A stretch of 62,707 nt of DNA, from assembly GCA_964475955.1 (NCBI GenBank), contig CAYYZY010000020.1, forward strand, positions 1-62,707, read 5' to 3'. Positions 36,343-49,271 of the stretch are shown here, in pieces. How positions within the stretch are numbered: position 1 is the stretch's first letter; each line of letters starts with the position of its first letter. Under the pieces are notes generated by a model. The model saw nothing but the letters and a program-made list of their open reading frames with translations. It was not told the DNA's origin and did no database searches. The position numbers were made by a program, and so were the translations under genes. The stretch is from DATKZH01 sp964475955. Its GTDB lineage: Bacteria; Planctomycetota; Planctomycetia; Pirellulales; Thermoguttaceae.

Positions 36343-38022
36343 CTACGGCTTCCGCTGGTCCGGGTTTGCCGCACCTTGCGATTCGGCATGCAGTTGTCGC
36401 AGATCGTCCAGAAGCCGTTGCTGGGCCTTCTCGAGGGCTTCGATCCGCGCAAGTTGCCGGGCGCGGGCCGCGGCGAGCTTTTCGCGGCGGTCGGCGATCA
36501 TCCTCGCGACTTCCTTCGGAGATACGCCGCCGCGGCAGTCGGTGACGTTGACGAAGTAGACCGGATCGAGCAACTCGCGAAGCCGCTCCTCGGTGATATC
36601 CAGCTTCTTGCCGACGACCGCTTGGGCCGCTTCCTGGAACACCTCGATGCTTGCCTTCCGCGACGGGATGCCCTGCCTGGCCGATTCGACGACGAAGTGA
36701 TGTACGGCGTCGTGGGCCGTGCGATAGTCGAGTCCGAAGCTCCGGCAGAGTTCGTTGGCCAGTTCGGTCGAACAGGAATATCCCTCCCGAGCCGTGGCCA
36801 GCATCACGTCTCGCTTGACAATCATGCTCGGCAACAGGTAGAGGAACGGCTCGACACTCACGTCCAGCCGATCCAGCGCCCGCAGGGTTCCGTCTTTCAT
36901 TGCGTAGGCTACGGGGTTCATGTCGCCGTGGGGCAGTTTCGTGCCCATCGACACCACTTCGACCAGCGCGCCCAGTGCGGCGGACGCGCTTTCGGCGGTT
37001 TTCTCCAGCGTGCCTTGATTCGACCGCTTGTTGGGCATCATGAAGCTCCCGGCGCCGACCTCGAAGTCCATGAAGTCGTACTCGGTGGTGGACCAATGCT
37101 CGAGTTCGAGGGCCATGCGGCTCAGGATCGCCAGGATATTGGCCGCCCCGCCGGTGACGACCACGTAGCCGTCGGTATATCCCACCGCGTCGTTGGTGTT
37201 CTCGACCAACCCCTCGCAGCCGAGATAGACGCCAACCAGATCGCGGTCGATGGGCCAACTCGTGCCGGCCAGCGCGCCGCAGCCCAGCTCGTTCAGGCTC
37301 ATCCGATGGCAGCCGTCCTCCAGCGTCTTCATGCAGCGGTCCACCGGATCGTAGACGCTCATCAGGTAGTGGCCGAGCGTGGTCGGCTGTGCGTGGCGGA
37401 TGTGGGTGTAACCGGGCATCACCGCATCCTTGTTCACGTCGGCCGTCTCCAACAGCACTTCCTGAAATTCGTGCACGAGGCAGATCATCTTCAATAGTGA
37501 CTGCCGGACCACCATCTGCTGGCGTTGGGGCGGATTCGTACGGGCGATCATGATGTCGCCGGCCACGCCGATGCCGTGCTTTTTGGTCACGTATGCCTGA
37601 AGGCCCTTGTGTCCGTAGTATTTTCCTTTCGGGCGGTCCTCCCACAACTCGAGCATGGCGGCGGTGATTTCCGCGTGCTTGCGTTTCGGGATGACGCCCG
37701 TCTTCATCTCCATCAGCGCCCACGCCGAATCGATCCAGAGCCCCGTTCCCGCGCCGTAGACCTTGTCGATCCGTGCGGTCAACCCGCTCTTGTATTTCCG
37801 ATGCAGCACCCAGGGACTTTGCCCCCTGCTGACCAGGGCGGCCTCCGGCGTCCGCCGGCGGTAGTAGTCGCTGCGCGGCGTCTCGACGCGGGGCTCGCTC
37901 CGGGCCTCGGCCGAGGCCTTTCCGTCGGCATCCGACGCGGCCGGAGCGCACATGGCGGGCGAATGCGACAGGCCGGCGGATAGGCAGAAAACCGCAGTGC
38001 AAAGCTTGCGCGACAGGTTCAT
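36343..38022 (-). CDS. Exported argininosuccinate lyase-like C-N lyase
   Basis: This 559-residue protein starts MNLSRKLCTAVFCLSAGLSH, a signal peptide with a likely cut after about residue 31. The aspartase/fumarase superfamily core follows: MPGYTHIRHAQPTTLGHYLM (the His motif of argininosuccinate lyases), ELGCGALAGTSWPIDRD, and the catalytic loop VGAGSFMMPNKRSNQG near residues 322-336 with the essential Ser. The length exceeds ordinary ArgH (about 460) by the signal peptide and a C-terminal helical extension (residues about 510-559). It is not likely the biosynthetic ArgH because it is exported. Together with the following MmgE/PrpD gene it probably cleaves a C-N linked succinate compound. 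Confidence 0.82.
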   Translation of the reverse strand: MNLSRKLCTAVFCLSAGLSHSPAMCAPAASDADGKASAEARSEPRVETPRSDYYRRRTPEAALVSRGQSPWVLHRKYKSGLTARIDKVYGAGTGLWIDSAWALMEMKTGVIPKRKHAEITAAMLELWEDRPKGKYYGHKGLQAYVTKKHGIGVAGDIMIARTNPPQRQQMVVRQSLLKMICLVHEFQEVLLETADVNKDAVMPGYTHIRHAQPTTLGHYLMSVYDPVDRCMKTLEDGCHRMSLNELGCGALAGTSWPIDRDLVGVYLGCEGLVENTNDAVGYTDGYVVVTGGAANILAILSRMALELEHWSTTEYDFMDFEVGAGSFMMPNKRSNQGTLEKTAESASAALGALVEVVSMGTKLPHGDMNPVAYAMKDGTLRALDRLDVSVEPFLYLLPSMIVKRDVMLATAREGYSCSTELANELCRSFGLDYRTAHDAVHHFVVESARQGIPSRKASIEVFQEAAQAVVGKKLDITEERLRELLDPVYFVNVTDCRGGVSPKEVARMIADRREKLAAARARQLARIEALEKAQQRLLDDLRQLHAESQGAANPDQRKP

Positions 38023-38189
38023 ATGATTCCCTCTCCCTATGTGCGGCGTATGGCTTTGGATGGCCAGGGTACCCGGTTCGTTCCATTCCTCGAAGCGGAA
38101 GCTAATCGTCCAGCATTGCCCGAGCACTTCGCCCGGGCGCGGAAGAACAGATGATACAAGACGGGCATACTTTTACTCCGGTTCTGCGT

Positions 38190-40496
38190 TTACCTCACGT
38201 CGATCTTCTGAACGTGATCGGGGACGAAGCCGACCTTCCGGTCCTCATAGCTCTCGTCGAGAAACAGCAGCTTCGTGGGCGTGAAGGGAGACACCGGATC
38301 CACGTCTCGAAAGCGAACGCGCGCCGGCCGGCCGGTCCACTGCGGTCCCCCGTACAATCCGACCTCACCGGTGTCGATCGAGTCGATTCCCATCCCCTGG
38401 GCCGGCGAGTCCGGCTGTAGGCGATAATCGTGGGCGGCGGCGTCGACGAAGAGCGGGTCCGCCACGACGGAGTGGACGTCGTAGCCGAGTTCCCGCCATT
38501 CGGCGAGATCGAGGATCCCGTCGGGCGCATCGGTGTGCGACGTGCTGAACTTCGGAGCACCGTCCGTCGTGGACCAGTATACGTTCTTGTCGATCGCCAC
38601 GAAGGCATTTGCGGCGGCTTCCGACGGCTGCGCCCCCCGTCTGGTCGCTTTGGCCATCTTCGGTGAAGGACCGTAAACGATGTTCCCCTCAGCGATACTT
38701 CCGGTATCCCCATGACCGGCACGGGCCGTAAAGTACATGCCCCACCCGATCCGATCCTTTGCATCCAGGTCCGCGAACACGTTGTTGACGATCCGGTTGT
38801 CGGAGCCGTGATGCAGAAAGAAACCGGCGTTGGAAACGTTGTAGCACACGTTGTCTTCCACCGTGATTTCGCTGGAGGACTGGTCGAGATAGATGCCCGC
38901 GCCCAGGCAGTACGCGACCGGCGACTGATACGCCTGCACGTCGTGGATGGCGTTGTTCCGGAGCACCGTGCCCGGCGACGTGCCGAGGGTGTAAATGCCA
39001 GCCATGTCGTTCATGCGGCCGTGGCCGAGATGGTGGATGTGGTTGTGCTCGATCGTGTTGTGATGGGCGGTGCTCCGGTGGCCCGACCAATCCCACCCCA
39101 CGGAAACGCCGCTGTAGCTCATGTCGCACACGTCGTTGTGCGAGACCGTCGTGTGAGCGGCCTGCCCGATCCAGACGCCGATCGACCCGGCGAAAACGTA
39201 GCATCCGTCGTGGACGAAGCAGTTGTCGACGACGTTGTGTTCCGTGAAGTGCCGGATGTCCTCGTAACTGCGATACCCGGGCCAGCCCGGGCAGTCGTTG
39301 CCCCATCGCCATTTCTCGCCGACGTAGATCCCTCCTCCGCCGAGGTCGTGGACGTGGCACTTGCGAATCACGTTGTGGTGGCAGTCGTTCCGGAACCAGA
39401 TGCCGTGCTCACCCATCTGGGCGATTTCGCAGTCTTCGATGACGCAATGCCTCGCGGCGTCCGCCACGATGCCGGCCTCCTGCACGGTGGCGGCCTGGCG
39501 ACCGTCGTACAGGTCTTTGGGCAGATGGGCGTCCGTATGGCGAAACTGAAGGTTCTTCAACTGGAGGTGCTCCACGTAGCGGTGCTCACCGGGGTCCCCC
39601 TCAAATCGCGCCAAAGTCTGCCGCACCACCGGAGCCGTGACGACCGCGGTCTCCACCTTTTCGTCCGGCAGAGGGTAATAGGAGAGCACGCCCGTCTTCC
39701 TGTTGAGATACCATTCTCCCGGCTCATCCAGCCCCTCGGCAGTGTTTTCCACGAAGTAGCGGAGGTTCTTCTCGTACCAGCCGAAGGGCCGCCCCGACTT
39801 GTTGGTGAACCAGACCGTCCGGTTGTCGGCGTCCAGCTTGTCGACGTGGTGAATCGTGTTGTACCAGCTCCCGAAGACCACGAAGACGGCGTCTTCCAGA
39901 TTCTGCCACGGGCGCACGTCGCCCTCGGTGTAGATGAACCCGCGCCGGCTCTCTTCGGCCCCCGACAACGGCGAGCGGATGCGAAAGTAGTGGCCGTGGT
40001 TCGGCGTCCGTGCCCGCAGTCGGCGGTGACCGTTCACGTAGAGCTGGTTGAAACACCACTCGCCCGACTTGACCTCCTCGAGCGTCACCTTCCAGAGATT
40101 CCCGCTCTTCCGGAGCCCGCCGATTCGTCTGCCGCCTGAAATGACCGCGGGCCTGTCACCCGATCCGCGATAGACGACGGGACGTTCCGCGGTTCCGGAG
40201 TCTCTCGGAGTGAAGACGAGCGGACCTTCGAGCGCGTAGGTTCCGCCGAGAACGTTCACGACAACCGGTGCGGTCAGTCCCTCGGCGGCCTTCGCATCCC
40301 GGACGGCTCGCTGCGCTCGGGGAATGGTCGCAAACGGCCGCTCCCTGGTGCCCGGCCCCGCGTCGTCCCCAGCGGGCGAAACGAAAAAGCCCGTCTCATG
40401 CCCCACGGGCGAAGCAAGGCTGGGTCGCAGGACCGCACAAACGATGATGATTACCAAAGCTGACCCGCTCAACACGCGGCACATGGCAGACTCCAT
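38190..40496 (-). CDS. Exported right-handed parallel beta-helix protein
   Basis: This 768-residue protein has a signal peptide (VLSGSALVIIIVCAVLRPSL). Its first domain is typical of polysaccharide-acting helix proteins (FFVSPAGDDAGPGTRERPFA, then ATIPRAQRAVRDAK). A long right-handed beta-helix follows with repeated His/Asn-rich rungs: HCVIEDCEIAQMGEHGIWFR, NVIRKCHVHDLGGGGIYVGE and HNTIEHNHIHHLGHGRMNDM. Such proteins are polysaccharide lyases, glycosidases or sugar-binding proteins; the activity is not predictable here. The ATG at 40496 has GGAGTGAAG upstream, which decides the start over 40616. It follows the lyase gene by 168 bases in the reading direction but is likely a separate unit. Confidence 0.85.
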   Translation of the reverse strand: MESAMCRVLSGSALVIIIVCAVLRPSLASPVGHETGFFVSPAGDDAGPGTRERPFATIPRAQRAVRDAKAAEGLTAPVVVNVLGGTYALEGPLVFTPRDSGTAERPVVYRGSGDRPAVISGGRRIGGLRKSGNLWKVTLEEVKSGEWCFNQLYVNGHRRLRARTPNHGHYFRIRSPLSGAEESRRGFIYTEGDVRPWQNLEDAVFVVFGSWYNTIHHVDKLDADNRTVWFTNKSGRPFGWYEKNLRYFVENTAEGLDEPGEWYLNRKTGVLSYYPLPDEKVETAVVTAPVVRQTLARFEGDPGEHRYVEHLQLKNLQFRHTDAHLPKDLYDGRQAATVQEAGIVADAARHCVIEDCEIAQMGEHGIWFRNDCHHNVIRKCHVHDLGGGGIYVGEKWRWGNDCPGWPGYRSYEDIRHFTEHNVVDNCFVHDGCYVFAGSIGVWIGQAAHTTVSHNDVCDMSYSGVSVGWDWSGHRSTAHHNTIEHNHIHHLGHGRMNDMAGIYTLGTSPGTVLRNNAIHDVQAYQSPVAYCLGAGIYLDQSSSEITVEDNVCYNVSNAGFFLHHGSDNRIVNNVFADLDAKDRIGWGMYFTARAGHGDTGSIAEGNIVYGPSPKMAKATRRGAQPSEAAANAFVAIDKNVYWSTTDGAPKFSTSHTDAPDGILDLAEWRELGYDVHSVVADPLFVDAAAHDYRLQPDSPAQGMGIDSIDTGEVGLYGGPQWTGRPARVRFRDVDPVSPFTPTKLLFLDESYEDRKVGFVPDHVQKIDVR

Positions 40497-40699
40497 CTTC
40501 ACTCCAACTCGATACCGGTTCCGCAGACGTCCCGTCAGACTCGGTGCAAAGCTGCCGCTCCATTGCGGCCTGGCAGCGGAGTCCATTATTGCGTCTGAGA
40601 AGGTGACGCACAACACGGAAGATAATGGCGGAAACCGCCGATTGCGAGAACGTCGCCCGGATGGCCGATAGTGTCATACTAGGGAGGCCGATCGCACGT

Positions 40700-41302
40700 T
40701 CACCGATCGCGGGTCGCCAAAATGGCCACGAGGTCGTTCTTGGCGAACCCGGGTGCGTCTCCTGCGGCCCAAATGTGGCTCGCGTCGAGGGCGAAGAGGG
40801 CGTTGACATGCTTTTTGCCTTCGAGAGCTACTGTCCAGATGCGTCCGGCGTCCGAGGTTTCGTAAAGTGCCGCGCCGTTGGGGGGGCCGCCCGGATCTTT
40901 GACGAAGCCGTTCCAGACCGCGGCAAGACCGTGGTCCGACTCCAATAGACACAGACTCGTGATGTACCATTCGTTGCCGGGAAGCGTTCGCTGTTCCCAG
41001 GTGATCCCGCCGTCTTCCGTGTACAGCACGGCCGGGTTGGCCTGAGGGTCCTTCCGCCATACACCGTGTGATACGGAATTCAGGCCCCGCGGAACCAAGC
41101 CGGTCCAACCTTTGTCGGCCGTGGCGAACGACGCGGCGGATCGGCTGAACTGCCAAGAGAGATCCTCATCCCCCTGCTCGGGCCCTTTCCCTTTCTCCAA
41201 CTCGGCGGCGAGAGCCCCTCGAGATTCCGGAACGCCGATCGGCCGTGGAACGCCGCAGACGGCGTTCCCTATAGCGCGCGTCAGCGGATCGTGCACGGTC
41301 AT
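40700..41302 (-). CDS. BNR/YCF48-like propeller fragment, probably 5'-truncated
   Basis: This 200-residue frame contains blades of a sialidase/YCF48-like propeller: AVLYTEDGGITWEQRTLPG and ALYETSDAGRIWTVALEG, each with an Asp-box-like SxDxGxxW pattern, and HVNALFALDASHIWAAGD. It has no signal peptide. The first 30 residues (AIGNAVCGVPRPIGVPESR) are encoded by a hairpin repeat (41247-41268), which strongly suggests that the original 5' end was replaced. The propeller itself should have six or seven blades, but only about three are here. It is best regarded as a fragment, perhaps translated. Confidence 0.55.
   Translation of the reverse strand: MTVHDPLTRAIGNAVCGVPRPIGVPESRGALAAELEKGKGPEQGDEDLSWQFSRSAASFATADKGWTGLVPRGLNSVSHGVWRKDPQANPAVLYTEDGGITWEQRTLPGNEWYITSLCLLESDHGLAAVWNGFVKDPGGPPNGAALYETSDAGRIWTVALEGKKHVNALFALDASHIWAAGDAPGFAKNDLVAILATRDR
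41247..41268. repeat. Perfect hairpin repeat (8-bp arms)
   Basis: GGAACGCC (41247-41254) and GGCGTTCC (41261-41268) are exact reverse complements around the loop GCAGAC. The unit resembles a widespread planctomycete intergenic hairpin. Here it lies inside the beginning of the BNR fragment and close to the divergent FGGY kinase start at 41392. Confidence 0.6.
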
Positions 41303-41391
41303 TTGGGCGGACGGCTTGAGCGGGAGGCCGGTAGATGGTACAAGTAGTCGGCGTTCCGAGGTAGACCTTCCCGAACCGGCGAGAGGAAGCC

Positions 41392-42957
41392 ATGGCCCCG
41401 TCCTTGCAGTGCGTCGATCCGCAGACTGTCATTACCGGCTGGGACTTCAGCACCGGCGCGGTGAAGTGCCTCGCCTTCAACCTCCAGGGCCAGGTGCTCG
41501 AAGAGGTCCGGCTGCCGACCGACGTCTGGACCGGCGGATCGCCCGACGTCGCCGAGTTGAACCTGCTGCAACTGGAAGGGCAGGCCCGAGCCAGCGTGCG
41601 GGCGATCGTCGCGCGGCTCCGCCAGGCCGGGCTGCTTGCGCACTGGGCGGCCGGCGGCATCTCGGCCACGCATCACACGGCCGGGCGGATCGACCGCAAC
41701 CGCGTGCAGGTGCGCCGGGCGATCTGCTGGAACGACCAAACGCTCGCCCGATACCGCGAAAAGGGCGAAGCCCGGCTCGGCGGCAGCGACCGCGTGGTCG
41801 AGCTGATCGGCGGCCCCTGGGCCGACCGGTATTCTCTCAGCCACCTGGTCAAAGATGAGGACCCCGACTATCTCGACCCCCGGGCCTGGCACGATACCTA
41901 CCGCATCCTCCCGCACGGCCCCCTGGCGGCCGGCTATCTTACGGGCAACTTCGACGTGACCGGCGTCTCCTCCGCGGCGTCGACCGGCATCATGGACCTG
42001 CGCACCTGCCAGTGGCGCCGCGAGATGCTCGAAGCCCTCCGGTCGACCGAGCACCGCGAACTCGCCTGGGCGCAGTTGCCGCGCATCATCGACCACTACG
42101 AGCCGGTCGGCAGGCTGGCCGACCACGTGGCCCTCGAGGCAGGGCTGGACCCGCAGGCGGCGCCGTTCCTCTTCCCCACGTCCGACGACCAGCAGGCGGG
42201 CCTGGTCGGCGGCGGCGCGGTCGACGACGGCCAGGTCGCCGTGATCCTCGGCAACTCGGCGGTCGTGAATTCCTCGTCCGCCCGGCTCCCCCAGGGCGGC
42301 GATCTCGACGTGATGCGCTTAAACTGGGGCCCCTACCTGTGGATGCGCTGCTACACCAACGGCGCCCAGTTCCTCGACACGGTCGTCGGCAGCGACCCGG
42401 CCTGGGACCGGCTCGAACGGTCCGCCCGGGCCTGCGCCCCGGGCGTCGGCGGGACGATCGTCATGCCGTTCCTCAAGTCGGAGCCTTCGCTGGGCATCCG
42501 CGCGCCGCACACCGAGTGGTTCCCGGGGCGGCCGGCCGGCGAAGGCGAGCAGTACCGCGCGGCCCTGGAGGCGATCGCCTACCTGATCCGGCTGGGGGTC
42601 GACGCGCACCGCCGGGCGGGCCAGCAGATCACGCGAATCAGCGTGTCGGGGGGCATCGCCCGAAGCGACCTGATGTGCGAGATCCTCGCCACGGTGCTCG
42701 AAACCCGGTTGGAGCGGCTCGAGTCGGACGAAGGTCCGGCGTTGGGGGCGGCCGTGACGGCCCTGGCCGCGCTGGAGTCGCACCGTCGCCGGCAGCGCGG
42801 CATTGAGGAGCCGTTCACGGTGGCCGACGCCGTGCCGGTGCTCGTCCGCTTCGCCGACCCCGTCGATCCGAACCCGGCGTGGGCCGCGGCCTACCGCAGC
42901 GGGCTCGCCTCGTTCGTCGGTCGCCTCGAAGAACTTCAGCAGAAGCAGGCCAAGTAG
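41392..42957 (+). CDS. FGGY-family carbohydrate kinase (xylulokinase-like)
   Basis: This 521-residue two-domain actin-fold kinase has the N-terminal phosphate loop ITGWDFSTGAVKCLAFN, the substrate-domain motif SATHHTAG, the mid-protein FPTSDDQQAGLVGGGAVD, and the C-terminal adenosine motif ISVSGGIARSDLMCEI with GPALGAAVTALAAL. The size and layout fit xylulokinase, glycerol kinase or a related sugar kinase; the substrate is uncertain. The Shine-Dalgarno GAGAGGAAG sits before ATG 41392. It acts in the cytoplasm, consistent with taking in sugars released by the exported enzymes around it. Confidence 0.88.
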   Translation: MAPSLQCVDPQTVITGWDFSTGAVKCLAFNLQGQVLEEVRLPTDVWTGGSPDVAELNLLQLEGQARASVRAIVARLRQAGLLAHWAAGGISATHHTAGRIDRNRVQVRRAICWNDQTLARYREKGEARLGGSDRVVELIGGPWADRYSLSHLVKDEDPDYLDPRAWHDTYRILPHGPLAAGYLTGNFDVTGVSSAASTGIMDLRTCQWRREMLEALRSTEHRELAWAQLPRIIDHYEPVGRLADHVALEAGLDPQAAPFLFPTSDDQQAGLVGGGAVDDGQVAVILGNSAVVNSSSARLPQGGDLDVMRLNWGPYLWMRCYTNGAQFLDTVVGSDPAWDRLERSARACAPGVGGTIVMPFLKSEPSLGIRAPHTEWFPGRPAGEGEQYRAALEAIAYLIRLGVDAHRRAGQQITRISVSGGIARSDLMCEILATVLETRLERLESDEGPALGAAVTALAALESHRRRQRGIEEPFTVADAVPVLVRFADPVDPNPAWAAAYRSGLASFVGRLEELQQKQAK

Positions 42958-43033
42958 CGCTCGTTCCGAGAGACGGCCCGCCGGGAGGCGCGCCGGCTGC
43001 CGGAGCAAGCCTCGCTTCTCACCCTCGGGGACT

Positions 43034-43978
43034 TCACTTCTCCGGGAAGAACGGGAACAGTCTGCGCAACCGCTCTCTGGACGGCTGGGCGCCGTATTCG
43101 CAGATCATGAAGGCCTCGGCGTACCGGGCCTTGTTGCCGACCTCTTCGCCGTACAGGTCGACGAGCTTCTCGCGGCAGTTGTCGGCCGTGCGGGCGAAGC
43201 GGCGTTTGAAGGCCTCGCGCACGGCTTCGCGTTTGGCCTCGCGCTCGGCCGCGCTCTTGGGGGCCCGCTCGGCGGAACCCAGCGCCCCGCCTTCGATGAA
43301 CTGCGATTCCATTTTCACCAGGGCGTCGATCTTCCGCTCGATCACGTCGTCGATCGCCACCACCACGTCGGGCCGAAACGGGTTGGGACGCTGGAACCGG
43401 TCGTACGAGTAGAGGAATACGGGGTTGTGGTCGAGCGGCGGCGTGTCGGGACAGAAGAAGGGCACCGCCACCATGTAGGCCGAGTCCTGCATCAGCACGC
43501 CCGTGTAGCGGTGGTCGGGGTGGTAGTCGTTGGGGCGGTGGCCGATGACCAGGTCGGCGTCCCAGTCGCGAATCAGGCGGGTGAAGGTGCGGCGGTTCTC
43601 GAGGGTGGGCATCAGCTCACCGTCGTGGATATCGAGCACCTCGGTGGTGGTGCCGAGGATCTCGGCCGCCGCCTGCACCTCGGCGTTGCGCCGTTTGGCC
43701 AAGGGGCCGCCGGCCATGCGCCAGTGCCCGATGTCGCCGTTGGTGACCGACACGAACTTGACGTGGTGCCCCTGCTCCGACCACAGGATGGCGGCCCCGC
43801 CGGCCCGGATCTCGCAGTCGTCGGGGTGCGCCCCGAAGACGATGATTCGCAGCTTGCCGTCGTCGGGCGCCCCGTCGGCCGCGGCCACGACTGCGTGCGC
43901 CGCGAAGACCATCGCAATCGCGACCGCAACCGCAACGGCTTGAACCCCTCGGAATGAACTTCGATGCCACTCGGCCAT
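43034..43978 (-). CDS. Exported PIG-L (LmbE-like) deacetylase
   Basis: This 314-residue protein has a signal peptide at residues 10-33 (VQAVAVAVAIAMVFAAHAVV). The PIG-L/LmbE zinc deacetylase fold follows: IIVFGAHPDDCEIRAGGAA with the zinc and catalytic AHPDD box, and the second metal motif HRPNDYHPDHRYTG. These enzymes remove N-acetyl groups from glycans or thiol cofactors; the extracytoplasmic location suggests a polysaccharide or glycoside substrate. Similar exported PIG-L proteins are common in planctomycetes. It lies directly upstream of an exported sialate O-acetylesterase-like gene (reverse order). Confidence 0.9.
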   Translation of the reverse strand: MAEWHRSSFRGVQAVAVAVAIAMVFAAHAVVAAADGAPDDGKLRIIVFGAHPDDCEIRAGGAAILWSEQGHHVKFVSVTNGDIGHWRMAGGPLAKRRNAEVQAAAEILGTTTEVLDIHDGELMPTLENRRTFTRLIRDWDADLVIGHRPNDYHPDHRYTGVLMQDSAYMVAVPFFCPDTPPLDHNPVFLYSYDRFQRPNPFRPDVVVAIDDVIERKIDALVKMESQFIEGGALGSAERAPKSAAEREAKREAVREAFKRRFARTADNCREKLVDLYGEEVGNKARYAEAFMICEYGAQPSRERLRRLFPFFPEK

Positions 43979-44102
43979 GACGATCTCCTTGCTTCAGCGT
44001 TCTCACGGACCCCACCTTCGCGCGCAAGCGCGCCGCGCGTCCGCCGTCAACTACTACTTATCTCTTGCCCTCAAATTCCAACTCTCATCCCTCAACCCTC
44101 AT

Positions 44103-44963
<861 letters not shown>

Positions 44964-45047
44964 GTCTCGGGCTCCTCATCGTTGCGAGTTCTTGTCTTCC
45001 GCGCTGTCTGCTCCACATCCGGCGGTCTTGATTGTAGCACAGGCGCG

Positions 45048-45121
45048 GGTGCCATGCCCACGCTTGCGTGGGCACGCCGACGATTCGGCCAACATGCCCA
45101 CGCAAGCGTGGGCATGGCACC
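45048..45121. repeat. Perfect 27-bp inverted repeat with nested palindromes
   Basis: Positions 45048-45074 and 45095-45121 are exact reverse complements of each other, separated by 20 bases. Each arm is itself a palindrome (TGCCCACGCTTGCGTGGGCA, nine-base stem, two-base loop). It lies between the esterase gene and the upstream 189-aa gene. It can fold as one long stem or two short ones, like REP/BIME elements. The remaining intergenic sequence (44964-45047, 45122-45168) shows nothing further. Confidence 0.85.
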
Positions 45122-45168
45122 AATGAGTCGAGGCGCAATAGCGCACGACGAGCGTCGGCCGCAGCAAC

Positions 45169-45738
45169 TCACGCGAACGGTCCGTCGCTCGGGTCGGAGG
45201 CGTCTTCGGCCATCCAGCGCTCGCGGCGGAACCACCGCACGTCGGCGAGCTTGGGCTGGGACTTGAGCCAGGCGTCGAGCGCGGCGAGCATTTCGCGCAG
45301 GGCGGGGCTGTCGGGCGGGGCGAAGGCCTGCTGGGTCAGGGCGACGTGTCGCCGCTCGGCCGCCACCGCGGCCACCCATTCGACGCTGGCGACCCACGTC
45401 CGGTCGATCCACTCCAGCACCAGGGCGAACCGCTCGGCGCCCACCACGCACTCGGCCCGTTGGGCGTTCTGGATCGTACCCCGGCTTTCCACGCCAATAC
45501 GTCCTTCGGCCGCCAGCCCGTCGCAGAGCATCCCAAAGAGTCGGACGCCCACCAGCGGCTCGTCGTGCTCGTCGTCGGCGAACAGCTCGGCGTCGGTCCC
45601 GGAGAAGGTGGCCAGTGTGCGCAGCCCCGGAGCGTCGGCCTGAGACACCCGGGCCGGACGCCGCACGAAGCCGCGAAACACCAGCACCACCGCGGCCATC
45701 AACGCGATCACCACCAAGCTGGAAACGGCCGCCCCCAT
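45169..45738 (-). CDS. Single-TM protein of unknown function (189 aa)
   Basis: The proposed start is MGAAVSSLVVIALMAAVVLV, an N-terminal membrane helix. The ATG at 45738 is preceded by AGGGGGG, which decides it over a GTG start at 45771. The rest is a soluble domain (TLATFSGTDAELFADDEHDE; AFAPPDSPALREMLAALDAW; ending DVRWFRRERWMAEDAS). No family is recognised. It faces the periplasm or cytoplasm depending on topology; the positive residues after the helix (FRGFVRRPAR) favour a cytoplasmic C-terminal domain. Confidence 0.6.
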   Translation of the reverse strand: MGAAVSSLVVIALMAAVVLVFRGFVRRPARVSQADAPGLRTLATFSGTDAELFADDEHDEPLVGVRLFGMLCDGLAAEGRIGVESRGTIQNAQRAECVVGAERFALVLEWIDRTWVASVEWVAAVAAERRHVALTQQAFAPPDSPALREMLAALDAWLKSQPKLADVRWFRRERWMAEDASDPSDGPFA

Positions 45739-46002
45739 CCGAACCCCCCTGAAAAGACGTGTCCCAACCACCCTTGTGAGCGTACAATTCGACTGCGGAC
45801 CATTCTAGTGCCGCACCTCGTCAAGGACCACTAAACTTCCATGGGGTTCCCTCGCGCGCCCCACTCGCGCAATCCGCTCTGGCGGGGGGGCGTGCGACGA
45901 CCTGCCGAACTCGCGCTCGGACCTGCTACTCGAAGTGCCGGCAAACTGATATCCTGGAAGATGATTGGAGGGATGCCGAACAGTTCTCGCGGGGGGAATG
46001 TG

Positions 46003-49239
<3,237 letters not shown>

Positions 49240-49271
49240 CCGTACGACCTTTCCTTGCCCCCGCGCCCACC

